64,000 nt of DNA from Pseudocalidococcus sp964653145 (GCA_964653145.1 CAZZCG010000010.1:41788-105787); one strand, 5' to 3'; positions 1-8,788 are shown, numbered from the stretch's first letter. The notes: a model not told the origin generated them from the letters alone. Numbers and translations are program-made.

Positions 1-374
1 AGCCGAACCGACCGAAGGATCTGGGTAGACATGATGATCATCGAAAGCGTGAGGTCAAAATAGGCAAACAGATTGCTACGTTCATAATAAATCAGGCATT
101 CTGGAAATCGCTGCTGAAGTGATGATTCTTAAGGGTTTGCTTAGATTGCTGACTCTCCACCGCCGGTAATATTGCAATTTCGCAACAAAGTGAGATGATG
201 AATAAATCTAAAATCTATTTTGTGATCAAAGCTTTAAAATCCATGTTCGGCTAATTCATCAATGGTTCTCTTTGCTTCCCTGTTCAATATTTTCATCACA
301 AGATTTTAATTTCAGGGATGGACGTGAACTCCTAGCCTTACTAAATCAATAATTTGGAGAATGATTTAGCTCTT
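1..374. other. Left edge and accD upstream region, no gene called
   Basis: No complete gene is visible. A plus-strand frame ends with a TAG at 26-28 and could be the last few codons of a gene to the left. A minus-strand frame is open from about 135 to the left edge, with possible ATGs near 40, but nothing in it is recognisable. Positions 180-350 are AT-rich and probably hold the accD promoter; I see no clear -35/-10 pair. No tRNA or hairpin with a T-run was found here. Confidence 0.4.
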
Positions 375-1289
375 ATGTCGCTGTTTGACTGGTTTGCCAA
401 TATCAAAAAAGACTCTCCGGTTCCCCCCACCCAACAAGAACGGGAAATTGCTGATGGCCTGTGGAGCAAATGCCCAGCCTGTGGTGTTTTGACCTATACA
501 AAGGATTTGCGGGCTAATCAAATGGTCTGTCCCGAATGTCACCACCACAACCGGGTCAGCAGTGATGAGCGGATCCGCCAATTAATTGATGCCGGCACCT
601 GGACAACCTTGGATGAACACTTGGTCAGCTGCGATCCACTGCAATTTCGCGACCGCAAGCCCTATCAAGATCGATTAAAAGAATACCAGGCCAAGACCGG
701 GTTAAAGGATGCGGTGCAAACCGGCCTGGGAAAAATTGACGGAGAACTAGCGGCCCTAGCCGTCATGGATTTTCGGTTCATGGGGGGCAGCATGGGGTCG
801 GTGGTGGGGGAAAAAATTACTCGCCTAATTGAACGGGCCACGGGAGATAACTTGCCAGTCATTATTGTCTGTGCCTCCGGTGGAGCTCGGATGCAGGAGG
901 GAATGCTGAGTTTGGTGCAAATGGCCAAAACTTCTGCGGCCCTCGAGCGTCACCGCGAATCCCGCCTACTCTACATTCCGGTTCTAACCCATCCAACCAC
1001 CGGGGGGGTCACGGCCAGTTTTGCCATGTTGGGAGACATTATCCTCGCGGAACCTAAGGCTACCATTGGTTTTGCCGGGCGACGGGTGATTGAGCAAACC
1101 CTCCGAGAAAAATTGCCCGACGACTTTCAAACCGCAGAATATTTACTCCAGGCCGGGTTTGTGGATGCCATTGTCCCTCGGACTCAGCTCAAAACTACCC
1201 TGGCGCGCTTCATTCGTCTCCATCCCCCCCTGCGGACACACCATTCCCTAATTCCCGGCACACTCCCAATCCCTTCTATGGTTGAATAG
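375..1289 (+). CDS. accD: Acetyl-CoA carboxylase carboxyltransferase subunit beta
   Basis: AccD is the beta half of the carboxyltransferase of the four-part acetyl-CoA carboxylase, which makes malonyl-CoA for fatty acid synthesis. The 304-residue product starts MSLFDWF, the family's usual N-terminus. A four-cysteine zinc finger follows (C33, C36, C52, C55), and then a crotonase-fold carboxyltransferase domain with Gly-rich oxyanion segments (FMGGSMGSVVGEK, CASGGARMQEG). The reading frame is open back to a TTG at 354, but the ATG at 375 matches the family start. The gene stands alone; accA is not in the window. Confidence 0.96.
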   Translation: MSLFDWFANIKKDSPVPPTQQEREIADGLWSKCPACGVLTYTKDLRANQMVCPECHHHNRVSSDERIRQLIDAGTWTTLDEHLVSCDPLQFRDRKPYQDRLKEYQAKTGLKDAVQTGLGKIDGELAALAVMDFRFMGGSMGSVVGEKITRLIERATGDNLPVIIVCASGGARMQEGMLSLVQMAKTSAALERHRESRLLYIPVLTHPTTGGVTASFAMLGDIILAEPKATIGFAGRRVIEQTLREKLPDDFQTAEYLLQAGFVDAIVPRTQLKTTLARFIRLHPPLRTHHSLIPGTLPIPSMVE

Positions 1290-1455
1290 CCGGTTGGCTT
1301 CCCAAGCAAGGGTAAACCCCGAGTATTATTAAATTAGGTTAAGATTACGGTTAACAAATAGAAATCATTGCTCATTAAGGCTAACATCCACGCATAAATT
1401 GAAAGTATGAGAGGGATTTTTCCTCCTGTGTGATTCCAGAGGTAACAGCGACACC

Positions 1456-1752
1456 ATGTTCACTCCCCAAGATTTAATTGGTCAAAAAGTCTGGCTTGAG
1501 ATTGAGCGTGATGATCCCTATGGCCCCATAGAATCACTGCGGGTACAGGCTGAAATTACCCAACCCACCTCCCCCCCCTGGTATTACGGCCGCTACCTTA
1601 ATCCTCCGGCATTTGTGCGCACCAACGGACAGTGGCTCACCTATCAGGAAGCCGAGCAAGCTTTCCTGATGCATCCTGTGATTGATGAGGAAGAGTTTGC
1701 CGACGAGGATGATGATCTATTCCCCGATGAGCTAAACCCGCCCCGTTACTAA
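1456..1752 (+). CDS. Small acidic hypothetical protein, first gene of a two-gene unit
   Basis: A 98-residue protein of unknown function. It has no transmembrane segment, signal peptide or cysteine. The N-terminal part (LIGQKVWLEIERDDPYGP) looks like a beta-rich fold, and the C-terminus is strongly acidic (about 15 Asp/Glu in the last 30 residues). Only two bases separate its stop from the next start, so it is probably cotranscribed and translationally coupled with the MGS/lipid-kinase fusion. The family resembles short conserved cyanobacterial proteins, but I cannot name a function. Start ATG at 1456. Confidence 0.75.
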   Translation: MFTPQDLIGQKVWLEIERDDPYGPIESLRVQAEITQPTSPPWYYGRYLNPPAFVRTNGQWLTYQEAEQAFLMHPVIDEEEFADEDDDLFPDELNPPRY

Positions 1753-1754
1753 TC

Positions 1755-3047
1755 ATGGCAATTCCCAGCCTGGCCTTTGGTTGTGATCTCTCAGGTCGTG
1801 AAGAATTTGCCCAGTTTATCCAGGCCCATACGGCTTTCTTGAAACGCTTTCGTCTCTTAATACCAACGGATTTGGAGATGTTGATTCCCGATGGCTTGAG
1901 GACAGGGCATGGCCTGAAAATCTTGCCGGAGTTGGGCAGTGGAGCTGAGGTCACCATTGCCGCCAAAATAATGGCCAAGGAGTTGACTGCGGTCTTTCTT
2001 TGGGGCGCCTATCGACCTGGGCAAACCGAAGACTTTGACCTGATTATTCGCTACTGTGCCCGTTATGATGTTCCCCTGGCCTTAAATTCTGCCACCGCCA
2101 CCGCCCTCCTGGCCCAGGCTGCCCCCTATCCCCATGCCTGTTTAATCTTTAACCCTGCAGCAGGCCAGGGAGATGCTCGGCAAACGCTGTTACAAATTCG
2201 CAGCATGTTGCAACCCTATTTTCATCTCACTGTTCTGACTACGACTCCAACCACCAGCGCAGAAACCCTCGTGAACCAGGCCCTGGAATCACAAGTCGAT
2301 GCAATTTTGGTGGCGGGGGGAGATGGCACCATTTCGGCGGTGGCCCATGCCCTTGTTGGTACTAAGATTCCCTTGGGCGTAATTCCCACCGGAACTGCCA
2401 ATGCCTTTGGGGGGGCCTTGGGGTTGCCCGGAACCATTCCCGCTGCCTGTGAGGTGATCATTGTTGGTCATACGCGGCAGGTGGATGTGGCCAGTTGCGA
2501 GGTACGGGGGGGCAATTCTGAGGAAATTTGCCAACAAACAATGATTTTATTGACAGGGATTGGTTTTGAAGCAGAAACCGTTGAGCGGGCTAATCGTGAG
2601 GCCAAGGATCGATTCGGGAGCTTGGCCTATATTTGGGCTGGGGTACAGCAGTTTCAGACCCAAGATTCGTTTAGTACCCAACTGATTGTCGATGGTAAAC
2701 CAACAACCCTAAATGCAGCTGCCATTACCGTAGCCAATGCCGCTCCCATGACCTCTGTTTTAGCCTATGGTACCGGGGAAGTGATTATGGATGATGGCCT
2801 CCTGGATATTACGATCGTAGCCCCAGTGGATCGGCTCCAAGCCTTTAACTCGCTTTTACAGCTTTTTGGGAGTGCGATCCGTAAAATTGCCCCAAATCGA
2901 GATGACATCATTGGTCTGCGGGGAGAAACCATGGAAATCCAAACGGATCCGCCACAAAAAGTTGTGATTGATGGTGAAATTCTCGGGACGACCCCCTTAA
3001 AAATGAAAACCATTCCGCGGGGCCTGGTGGTTTTTGCGCCGCTTTAA
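1755..3047 (+). CDS. Methylglyoxal-synthase-like domain fused to a diacylglycerol/lipid kinase
   Basis: This 430-residue protein has two domains. Residues 1-125 resemble methylglyoxal synthase (FGCDLSGREEF near the start, and VPLALNSATATAL). Residues 130-430 are a DAGK/YegS-type lipid kinase with a nucleotide-binding GGDGTI and a following GTANAFGGALG motif. Such fusions are known in cyanobacteria. The kinase half looks intact and probably phosphorylates a lipid at the membrane. The MGS half looks changed at catalytic positions: Glu65 sits where E. coli MgsA has Asp71, Gly84 is near Asp91, and no His is visible in the His98 region. It may therefore be regulatory rather than catalytic (inference from eye alignment). 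Confidence 0.85.
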   Translation: MAIPSLAFGCDLSGREEFAQFIQAHTAFLKRFRLLIPTDLEMLIPDGLRTGHGLKILPELGSGAEVTIAAKIMAKELTAVFLWGAYRPGQTEDFDLIIRYCARYDVPLALNSATATALLAQAAPYPHACLIFNPAAGQGDARQTLLQIRSMLQPYFHLTVLTTTPTTSAETLVNQALESQVDAILVAGGDGTISAVAHALVGTKIPLGVIPTGTANAFGGALGLPGTIPAACEVIIVGHTRQVDVASCEVRGGNSEEICQQTMILLTGIGFEAETVERANREAKDRFGSLAYIWAGVQQFQTQDSFSTQLIVDGKPTTLNAAAITVANAAPMTSVLAYGTGEVIMDDGLLDITIVAPVDRLQAFNSLLQLFGSAIRKIAPNRDDIIGLRGETMEIQTDPPQKVVIDGEILGTTPLKMKTIPRGLVVFAPL

Positions 3048-3086
3048 CGCCGGAGAATTAAACCCATTGGCTAATGCGCGAGAGCC

Positions 3087-3233
3087 TTAGAATCGTAGCC
3101 CAAAAATCATATCCAGGGGAGCTGGTTGTAAATTTCCCCGAAAATCCAGCAGTTGTACCAGGCCCAAATAGGCAACCCCTAAAATTACCGCCATTACCCC
3201 CGTCAAAATTGCTACCCAGCGACCACGTTCCAT
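3087..3233 (-). CDS. 48-residue single-pass membrane protein
   Basis: A short reading frame in the gap between the MGS fusion and the MlaD gene. It begins MERGRWVAILTGV and has one hydrophobic segment (about residues 7-27), then a LLDFRG motif and a Pro-rich end (QPAPLDMIFGLRF). The charged N-terminus followed by one membrane span is coherent, and codon use matches the neighbours; it includes a GGCCTGG copy read as G-L-V. It resembles tiny conserved cyanobacterial membrane proteins. No function can be assigned, and no strong ribosome site precedes the ATG at 3233. Confidence 0.6.
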   Translation of the reverse strand: MERGRWVAILTGVMAVILGVAYLGLVQLLDFRGNLQPAPLDMIFGLRF

Positions 3234-3322
3234 AATTGTTCTCTGATTGATCTATACGATGCGTTTAGCTGTAAATTGGACACCAATAAAAAACCTCACT
3301 TTCCCCTTGCTTACATGGTTCC

Positions 3323-4543
3323 TCAAGGGTTAGCAGGAATGGGTTCGGGGTTTGGGGGCGCCGCAGCATTGGGGGCCGGAATGGATTCTTCGTCCCGGGT
3401 GCGTTCTGAGGGGACAGGGGTGACTAAAGCTGGGCCCGGAGGATTTTCAGTTGATGGGGCCTGGGGGGCAGCGGATACTTGGGTGGGGTAATTGAGGGCC
3501 AAAAGTTGCTTTTCTAACTCTAAGGTTGAGGAAAACAGCCGACTCAGCCCCCGAATCAGCCGCCGCAAATCCTCCTGAAACTCCTTGTCGTCTGAGAGTT
3601 TAATCAAGTCATTGGTGATTTTTTGGGTGTTCACAAAGGTGGCCCGGGCTGCGTCTAAGGTTTGAGCCAAGGACAGCATCACCATCGGATTACTGACGGT
3701 GCCGGTAATGCTGTTGAGATTTTCTGCGGCCTGGGAGCCATTTTTGAGCAGTGCTTCTAAATCTTCCAGGACACTACTCTGTTCTAAGCGGCTTAGAAAG
3801 GGAGATAGGGTTTTGAGGGCGGCTTGAAGTTCTTGGCCAGAGGCACTGATGGAGTTGAGGGCACTGGTAATGGTTCCCCGATTCACCTCCACTAGAGCAG
3901 TGACCTGTGTTGCGGCCTCGGTAACAGAGCGGGCGGCGGTGGAAAATTCCTGGAGCTGTTGATTGGCATCGGCACTGAGGCGATTAACACTTTCGGCGGC
4001 GGTGGCAACTTTAGTAATGGCGGTGTTGGTGTTGTCAATTAACTGTGATTGATCCAAGCTCGCAGCAATGGCATTAGCAGCGGTAATCAAATCATCTAGG
4101 CTTTTCCCGGTTCGTCCCTGGATCGTTTGCCCATTGCAAATAATCAGGGTTTGATCACAGTTTTCACCAATAGGAGAAATATTTTCTGGTAAGCTGTCGA
4201 CCGCCGCAATTTGACGAAAATCTAAAAAAGAACTGCCCACAAACCCCGACTGACGAACTTCTGGAATCGCATCACTGGGCAGAATCACATTCCGTAATTT
4301 AGCCTTGGCCACAATTCCCGTGGGGCCAACCTGGACATCGGAGACGCTGCCAACCCGCACCCCCCGATAACGCACCGGTGTACCAACCACCAGGCCTGGG
4401 GCATTTTCCAGAAGAATTTCCACTTCATAGGTTTGTCCGGCAAAAAGATTACCCCGCAGCCAAATCAAGCCAACCCCCAAGACGCCCAGGCCAATTAAAA
4501 ACAGTAGCCCAACTGTACTTTCTTGCATAACCCGGGATCTCAT
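3323..4543 (-). CDS. MlaD/MCE-domain lipid-transport protein
   Basis: A 406-residue periplasmic-facing protein anchored by one N-terminal membrane helix (residues 8-30). An MCE domain follows at about residues 35-120, with the typical VGTPVRYRGVRVGSV pattern. A long helical region (160-360) leads to a Pro/Ala-rich C-terminal tail. MCE proteins bind lipids and bridge the inner and outer membranes in Mla-type ABC transporters. The ATG overlaps the TGA of the upstream ATPase gene (ATGA), so the two are coupled. The MlaE-type permease is not in the window and is probably encoded elsewhere. Confidence 0.9.
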   Translation of the reverse strand: MRSRVMQESTVGLLFLIGLGVLGVGLIWLRGNLFAGQTYEVEILLENAPGLVVGTPVRYRGVRVGSVSDVQVGPTGIVAKAKLRNVILPSDAIPEVRQSGFVGSSFLDFRQIAAVDSLPENISPIGENCDQTLIICNGQTIQGRTGKSLDDLITAANAIAASLDQSQLIDNTNTAITKVATAAESVNRLSADANQQLQEFSTAARSVTEAATQVTALVEVNRGTITSALNSISASGQELQAALKTLSPFLSRLEQSSVLEDLEALLKNGSQAAENLNSITGTVSNPMVMLSLAQTLDAARATFVNTQKITNDLIKLSDDKEFQEDLRRLIRGLSRLFSSTLELEKQLLALNYPTQVSAAPQAPSTENPPGPALVTPVPSERTRDEESIPAPNAAAPPNPEPIPANP

Positions 4544-5343
4544 TGACTTTGGCCTCCTGCTAAGGGTGGTTCAACAATCCGAATTGGCCCATGAATCTGA
4601 CCTTGAAGAAACTGGTTTAAGTAGGGATCATCACTGGTTTCAATTTCACTCACCGTTCCTTGCCATCGTATCTTACCCTCATAGAGCAGGATCATTTGCT
4701 GCCCGGTGCGGTGGATGGTGCTGTGTTGATGGGTAACGATGACATAGGTGGGGCAGGTGTTGGCATGGATGTTGCGAATCATGTCCTCAATCACTGTCGA
4801 AGCAATTGGATCCAAGCCAGCGGTGGGCTCATCGTAGAGCAAAATCTGAGGATCGTCATCTTGGTCATGGGGATTATTTAAAATTGCGCGAGCAAAACTC
4901 ACCCGTTTGCGCATCCCGCCAGATAGTTCCGCCGGGTAGAGATGTCCCTTGTTTTCCAGGCCCACTAGGGCTAACTTTTCATCGACCAATGCTTTGATTT
5001 CAGCGTGGGATAAGCGGGTATTTTCGTAGAGGTGAAAGCCGACATTTTCCTCAACAGTTAAGGAGTCAAACAAGGCTGACTGCTGAAAGACCATGCTCAT
5101 CCGAATTAGATCTCTTCCTTCTGACAAATTGCCATCCCGTTCTTGGCCGTTGATTAAGATAATTCCGGTATCTGGCTCAGTTAATCCGGCAATTAAACGC
5201 AAAATTGTGGACTTTCCTGTACCCGAGGGGCCAATAACGGCTAGGGCATCTCCAGCTTCAATCGTCAGATTAATGTCATCCAGAACGACCTTATCGCCAA
5301 AGGATTTACTCACTCCCCGAAATTCAATCAGTGGTTGAGGCAT
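4540..5343 (-). CDS. ABC transporter ATPase of the MlaF/Ttg2A type
   Basis: The 267-residue cytoplasmic ATPase partner of the MCE protein that follows it. Walker A (GPSGTGKST), Q-loop (MVFQQSALFDSLTVEENV), signature (LSGGMRKRVSFARA) and Walker B (LLYDEPTAGLDP) are all present. The ALFDSLTV Q-loop and GGMRKRV signature are typical of the MlaF group, which energises lipid movement between membranes. I chose the ATG at 5343; a TTG at 5355 is in frame but has no better ribosome site. A HEAT-repeat gene ends 16 bases upstream, so all three genes may form one operon. Confidence 0.92.
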   Translation of the reverse strand: MPQPLIEFRGVSKSFGDKVVLDDINLTIEAGDALAVIGPSGTGKSTILRLIAGLTEPDTGIILINGQERDGNLSEGRDLIRMSMVFQQSALFDSLTVEENVGFHLYENTRLSHAEIKALVDEKLALVGLENKGHLYPAELSGGMRKRVSFARAILNNPHDQDDDPQILLYDEPTAGLDPIASTVIEDMIRNIHANTCPTYVIVTHQHSTIHRTGQQMILLYEGKIRWQGTVSEIETSDDPYLNQFLQGQIHGPIRIVEPPLAGGQSQ

Positions 5344-5359
5344 AGAGCTTATCAAAGTA

Positions 5360-6100
5360 CTAGATCAGGTCTTCCAAAGCTTGCACTTCAATGGCCTCTA
5401 GGCCCCGGGCATCTCCTAACTTCAACAGTGCTGCCTTTGAATCTTCTTGAACACCCATATCCTCATCCTGGAGGGCTGCGATTAAGGCATCAATGGCCTG
5501 GCGATAGAGGGAATCAACGGGGATCGCCCGACACAACTGACCGAGGGCCCAGGCGGCGTTACTCCTGACCACGGCCATGGGATCATGGATCAAGGCGGTA
5601 ATCAGGGGCGGCACCGCAGCAGTGGCAGCATCTGGACTAACTTCAGCCATTTGTCCGAGTGAACTGGCTGCCCACAACCGTACAGCGGAAATATCTGTCA
5701 AAAGGGTGGTGGTTAGGGGTTCTAAGGCCCGCGGGTCGCGACAGTTTCCCAGGGCCCAGGCCACGCCTTTACGGACATAACCATTCCAGTCCTGATCCAG
5801 TTGGGAAATCAAAGGCTCAACGGCACTGGGACTGGGATTGCGACCAAGGGCATAGGCTGCACTCACCCGCACCAGGGGACAGGCGGAACTGAGTAAACCA
5901 ATCAGGGCTGGAATCGCACGGGAATCCTCAAGTTCACAGAACGCCCGGGCTGCTAACATCCGCTGATTCACATCCTCTGAAGCCAGTAAAGCCAGCATTT
6001 CATCCGCATCTGGGCGTTGGGAATCCATCACCTCCGGATAGTCATCTCCGACTGGGGCGTGGGTATCACTGATGAGTTGGAGATCACCGTCATCCATCAT
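5360..6100 (-). CDS. HEAT-repeat protein, phycobilin-lyase-like/IaiH-like
   Basis: About 246 residues made of HEAT repeats (for example RMLAARAFCELEDSRAIPALIGLL and VRSNAAWALGQL). There are around six copies, in the PBS-lyase HEAT style found in CpcE/CpcF lyases and in IaiH, a cyanobacterial IscA-binding protein. An acidic N-terminal tail of about 45 residues precedes them. It has no catalytic motif and most likely acts as a protein-binding scaffold. The length and isolated context fit the IaiH-like group better than a phycocyanin lyase, since no cpc genes are near. The first ATG (6100) was preferred over an in-frame TTG at 6115. Confidence 0.75.
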   Translation of the reverse strand: MMDDGDLQLISDTHAPVGDDYPEVMDSQRPDADEMLALLASEDVNQRMLAARAFCELEDSRAIPALIGLLSSACPLVRVSAAYALGRNPSPSAVEPLISQLDQDWNGYVRKGVAWALGNCRDPRALEPLTTTLLTDISAVRLWAASSLGQMAEVSPDAATAAVPPLITALIHDPMAVVRSNAAWALGQLCRAIPVDSLYRQAIDALIAALQDEDMGVQEDSKAALLKLGDARGLEAIEVQALEDLI

Positions 6101-6152
6101 GGCTAACTGGAGCAAACCGATTACAGCTACTTAGGCAAAATTTTTTGGCTGT

Positions 6153-7313
6153 CTAGTTATGATCAATTAAACTACTGAATGGGAAATTGGCAATAGCGGA
6201 GTCCCTGAGGGCAGCGATAATTTTCTCATTGGCCTTTGGAAATGGATAATCGTTTAACTCCGCTACGGTAACCCAGCGGACTTCTTCGCAGGCTAGGGGT
6301 TGGGGCTCTCCTGTTTGATGCAGGCAGTGATGAACCACTAAGGTTACTTTAAAGTGGCTGTAGGCATGATCAACCCGAATGAGTTCCGGCCCCACAGCAA
6401 TTTCAATCCCCAGTTCTTCGCGAATTTCTCGGATAATACACTCCGAAATACTTTCCTCTGGTTCAACTTTCCCCCCCGGAAACTCCCACAGCCCTCCCAA
6501 TAAACCCTCTGTTGGACGACGGTCGATCAGAACTTGCTGCTGTTGGTTCCAAATTACGGCGACGCCAATGAGCTTGTGAGGAAGGGCTGGGCGGGGTGTG
6601 GTCATGGGCAGTTCGTGAACGCGCTGTTGGAGATGGGCCTGGCAATAGTTTACCCATGGACAGCGGGGACATTGCGGATTTTTCGGAAGACAAACCGTTG
6701 CGCCTAAATCCATTAGGGCCTGGTTAAAGTCGCGAGGAAAAGTTGGATCCAGTAAATCCGCAGAGAGCACCCAAAGGGTTTTTAAGGCTTTTGCCGGTGG
6801 TTGCTCCAGGCCGTGGAGTCGGGCCAAGACTCGTTTGACATTGCCATCGAGAATTGGCTGAGGGGCATTGAAGGCCGCACTGAGAATTCCACCTGCGGTG
6901 GTGCGACCAATTCCGGGTAATGCCATAACCTGGTCGAATTGCCGGGGAAATTGTCCGTGGTGTTGAGTCTGGAGAATCTGGGCAGCGGCGTGAAGATTTC
7001 GGGCCCGCGCATAATAACCTAACCCTTGCCAAAGCTTCAAAACCTGTTGCAACGGGGCCTGGGCTAGGATTTCTATGTCGGGAAAGGTGGCCAGCCAGCG
7101 GTGGTAGTAAGGGATCACAGTTTGCACCTGGGTCTGTTGGAGCATGATCTCTGAAATCCAGATGGCATAGGGGTCTTGGGTCATTCGCCAAGGTAAATTA
7201 CGGCCAAACTCGGCATACCAATCCAGCAGGGCCTGGCGCAAAAACGGCACTAGCCATCTCAATGCCTTGGCTGACGTTAGATAGAACCCTTGACTATCTT
7301 GAACCTGAGACAT
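6153..7313 (-). CDS. mutY: A/G-specific adenine DNA glycosylase
   Basis: MutY removes adenine mispaired with 8-oxoguanine. The 386-residue protein has the catalytic Glu in SEIMLQQTQVQTV, a helix-hairpin-helix (LPGIGRTTAGGI) followed by the catalytic Asp in PILDGNVKRVLARL, and a 4Fe-4S cluster motif (C-x6-C-x2-C-x5-C). It ends with a NUDIX-like domain (GGLWEFPGGKVEPEE, REIREELGI) that recognises 8-oxoG. In this copy the NUDIX box appears complete, as in bacterial MutY fused to a MutT-like domain. It lies just downstream of the broken nucleotidyltransferase remnant. Confidence 0.95.
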   Translation of the reverse strand: MSQVQDSQGFYLTSAKALRWLVPFLRQALLDWYAEFGRNLPWRMTQDPYAIWISEIMLQQTQVQTVIPYYHRWLATFPDIEILAQAPLQQVLKLWQGLGYYARARNLHAAAQILQTQHHGQFPRQFDQVMALPGIGRTTAGGILSAAFNAPQPILDGNVKRVLARLHGLEQPPAKALKTLWVLSADLLDPTFPRDFNQALMDLGATVCLPKNPQCPRCPWVNYCQAHLQQRVHELPMTTPRPALPHKLIGVAVIWNQQQQVLIDRRPTEGLLGGLWEFPGGKVEPEESISECIIREIREELGIEIAVGPELIRVDHAYSHFKVTLVVHHCLHQTGEPQPLACEEVRWVTVAELNDYPFPKANEKIIAALRDSAIANFPFSSLIDHN

Positions 7314-7321
7314 GGGCCAAC

Positions 7322-7447
7322 TTAATCTGAGTGACGTGTTGCTGTTCCCCGGGTCTGGGAGCCGAATAGAATAATCCGCTCAGGTGATAAGTGCTCACAA
7401 AGCCGCTGGACAGCTAAGCCAAGCCAAGGGTGCAAACGAGCATCCAT
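7322..7447 (-). pseudogene. Truncated MNT-type nucleotidyltransferase remnant
   Basis: A 41-codon reading frame between mutY and the DUF760 gene encodes the N-terminal part of a minimal nucleotidyltransferase: a helix (LGLAVQRLCEHL), then RIILFGSQTRG and ATRHSD, followed at once by TAA. In intact MNT proteins this is the GSxxRG-x7-SDxDL active-site region. Here the frame stops at the first catalytic Asp, and no continuation is seen in the other frames before mutY. It therefore looks like the 5' stump of a lost MNT (often paired with HEPN) toxin-antitoxin or DNA-modifying gene. Confidence 0.65.
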
Positions 7448-7452
7448 ACAAT

Positions 7453-7767
7453 CTAGGCAGGAGGGAGAAAGGCAAGAGATTGTTCCATCTGCAATCGCTG
7501 TTCAGCCCCCCGCAAAAAATAACCACTCATTAAGGCCGTCGCCAATAAACGACCCAAATTTTCTCGGCTGGTGGTAATGGTGATATCAAAATCCTGGGGC
7601 GGTAGCTGACCGAGCAAACTTAAAATGTGCTGATCCATTAAAGCCATTACTTCCGGTGAACTGGGACGAGACATCCGGGCAACCGTTTCTTGATCTAGGC
7701 CTTGGAGGTAGTCGCTGAGACTAACTGGGGCAGATGGGTGAGATGTGGCATTTAAGAACTCATCCAT
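7453..7767 (-). CDS. DUF760 family protein
   Basis: A 104-residue soluble protein of the DUF760 family, found in cyanobacteria and plastids. The typical blocks are present: SPEVMALMDQHILSLLGQLPP, FDITITTSRENLGRLLATALMSGYFLRGAEQRL. The function is not established. I set the start at the ATG at 7767 because GGAGGA lies 11 bases upstream; a TTG at 7824 is in frame but has no such site. The gene is followed after five bases by the nucleotidyltransferase remnant. Confidence 0.85.
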   Translation of the reverse strand: MDEFLNATSHPSAPVSLSDYLQGLDQETVARMSRPSSPEVMALMDQHILSLLGQLPPQDFDITITTSRENLGRLLATALMSGYFLRGAEQRLQMEQSLAFLPPA

Positions 7768-8071
7768 GGAATCGTCGTCCTCCAGCAAATGTAGCCCTTT
7801 TGGAGCTTTATCCCACTGTAGCAACTACGATGAGAGAGGCAGGGGGCATAAACCCGAGGGTATAGTGGCGGTTTTCCGATCTGGATCAGAGTTTTGGGTT
7901 TATCCTTAGGTATTTTGCAAACAACCAGAGGGGTCAACTGGATTTCCAAGGGCAGCCCCATCACCAAACCTGCTATTGTGAGTGTTCCAGAGCGCCCAGG
8001 ATACCTTGACCCGGCCGGGAAAGCTCCTCATATTGTTAACCAGTGCAACGTTTTATTCTCCTGACTTCACC

Positions 8072-8788
8072 ATGACCCCAGGCCAAGTTCTTTTAATTAC
8101 CGGAACTGACACAGAAGTGGGAAAAACCTGGGTTACCTCTGCCCTGTTTGCCTATTTCCAGGCCCAAATACCCAAGCTCAAGGTAGCGCTGTTTAAGCCC
8201 CTCCAGTCGGGCGTGATGGGGGATCGGGAGCACTACTGTGAGCTTTTTGATCTGACACAATCTCCAACAGAAGTTTGTCCCCTTGCATTCCAGGCCCCCT
8301 TAGCTCCCCCCATTGCCGCCGCCCTTGAGGATAGAACCATTGATTTAGGCATTGTCTGGCAAACTCTCCAACACCTCCAGGCCGAGTACGATCTGGTTCT
8401 CATTGAAGGGATTGGGGGCTTGGGTTCACCGATTACCTGGGAATGGACAGTGGCGGATTTAGCTGGGGCCTGGCGCTTGCCCATGGTTTTGGTTGTGCCG
8501 GTTCAGTTGGGCGCGATGGGACTAACCGTAGCCAATGTGGCCCTAGCCCGGGAAAAGAAACTCCAAATCCGGGGGGTAATCCGCAATTGTCCCACGCCCG
8601 AAAGTCTCCAAAAACTTGAACATTGGGCTAGTCAAGACCTTCTGGAAACCCTGACTCAAGTCCCAGTCCTGGGAACACTGCCTTTCCAAGAACATCCCCA
8701 ACCCCCAGATTTAGCCTCAGCCGCCGCTGCCCTCAACCTCGAAGCCCTTTTTCCGGGGTTAATTGGCGCAGGGTTGCAACTTCATTAA
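8072..8788 (+). CDS. bioD: Dethiobiotin synthetase
   Basis: BioD closes the ureido ring of dethiobiotin from diaminopelargonate, CO2 and ATP, the step before biotin synthase. The 238-residue protein has the P-loop GTDTEVGKTWV at its N-terminus, a KPLQSG substrate segment, and a second nucleotide-binding block (LVLIEGIGGLGSPI). An in-frame ATG-like start at 7982 would add 30 residues unlike the family, so the ATG at 8072 (MTPGQVLLITGTD) was used. Its last 30 bases overlap the end of the convergent dacB gene. Confidence 0.93.
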   Translation: MTPGQVLLITGTDTEVGKTWVTSALFAYFQAQIPKLKVALFKPLQSGVMGDREHYCELFDLTQSPTEVCPLAFQAPLAPPIAAALEDRTIDLGIVWQTLQHLQAEYDLVLIEGIGGLGSPITWEWTVADLAGAWRLPMVLVVPVQLGAMGLTVANVALAREKKLQIRGVIRNCPTPESLQKLEHWASQDLLETLTQVPVLGTLPFQEHPQPPDLASAAAALNLEALFPGLIGAGLQLH

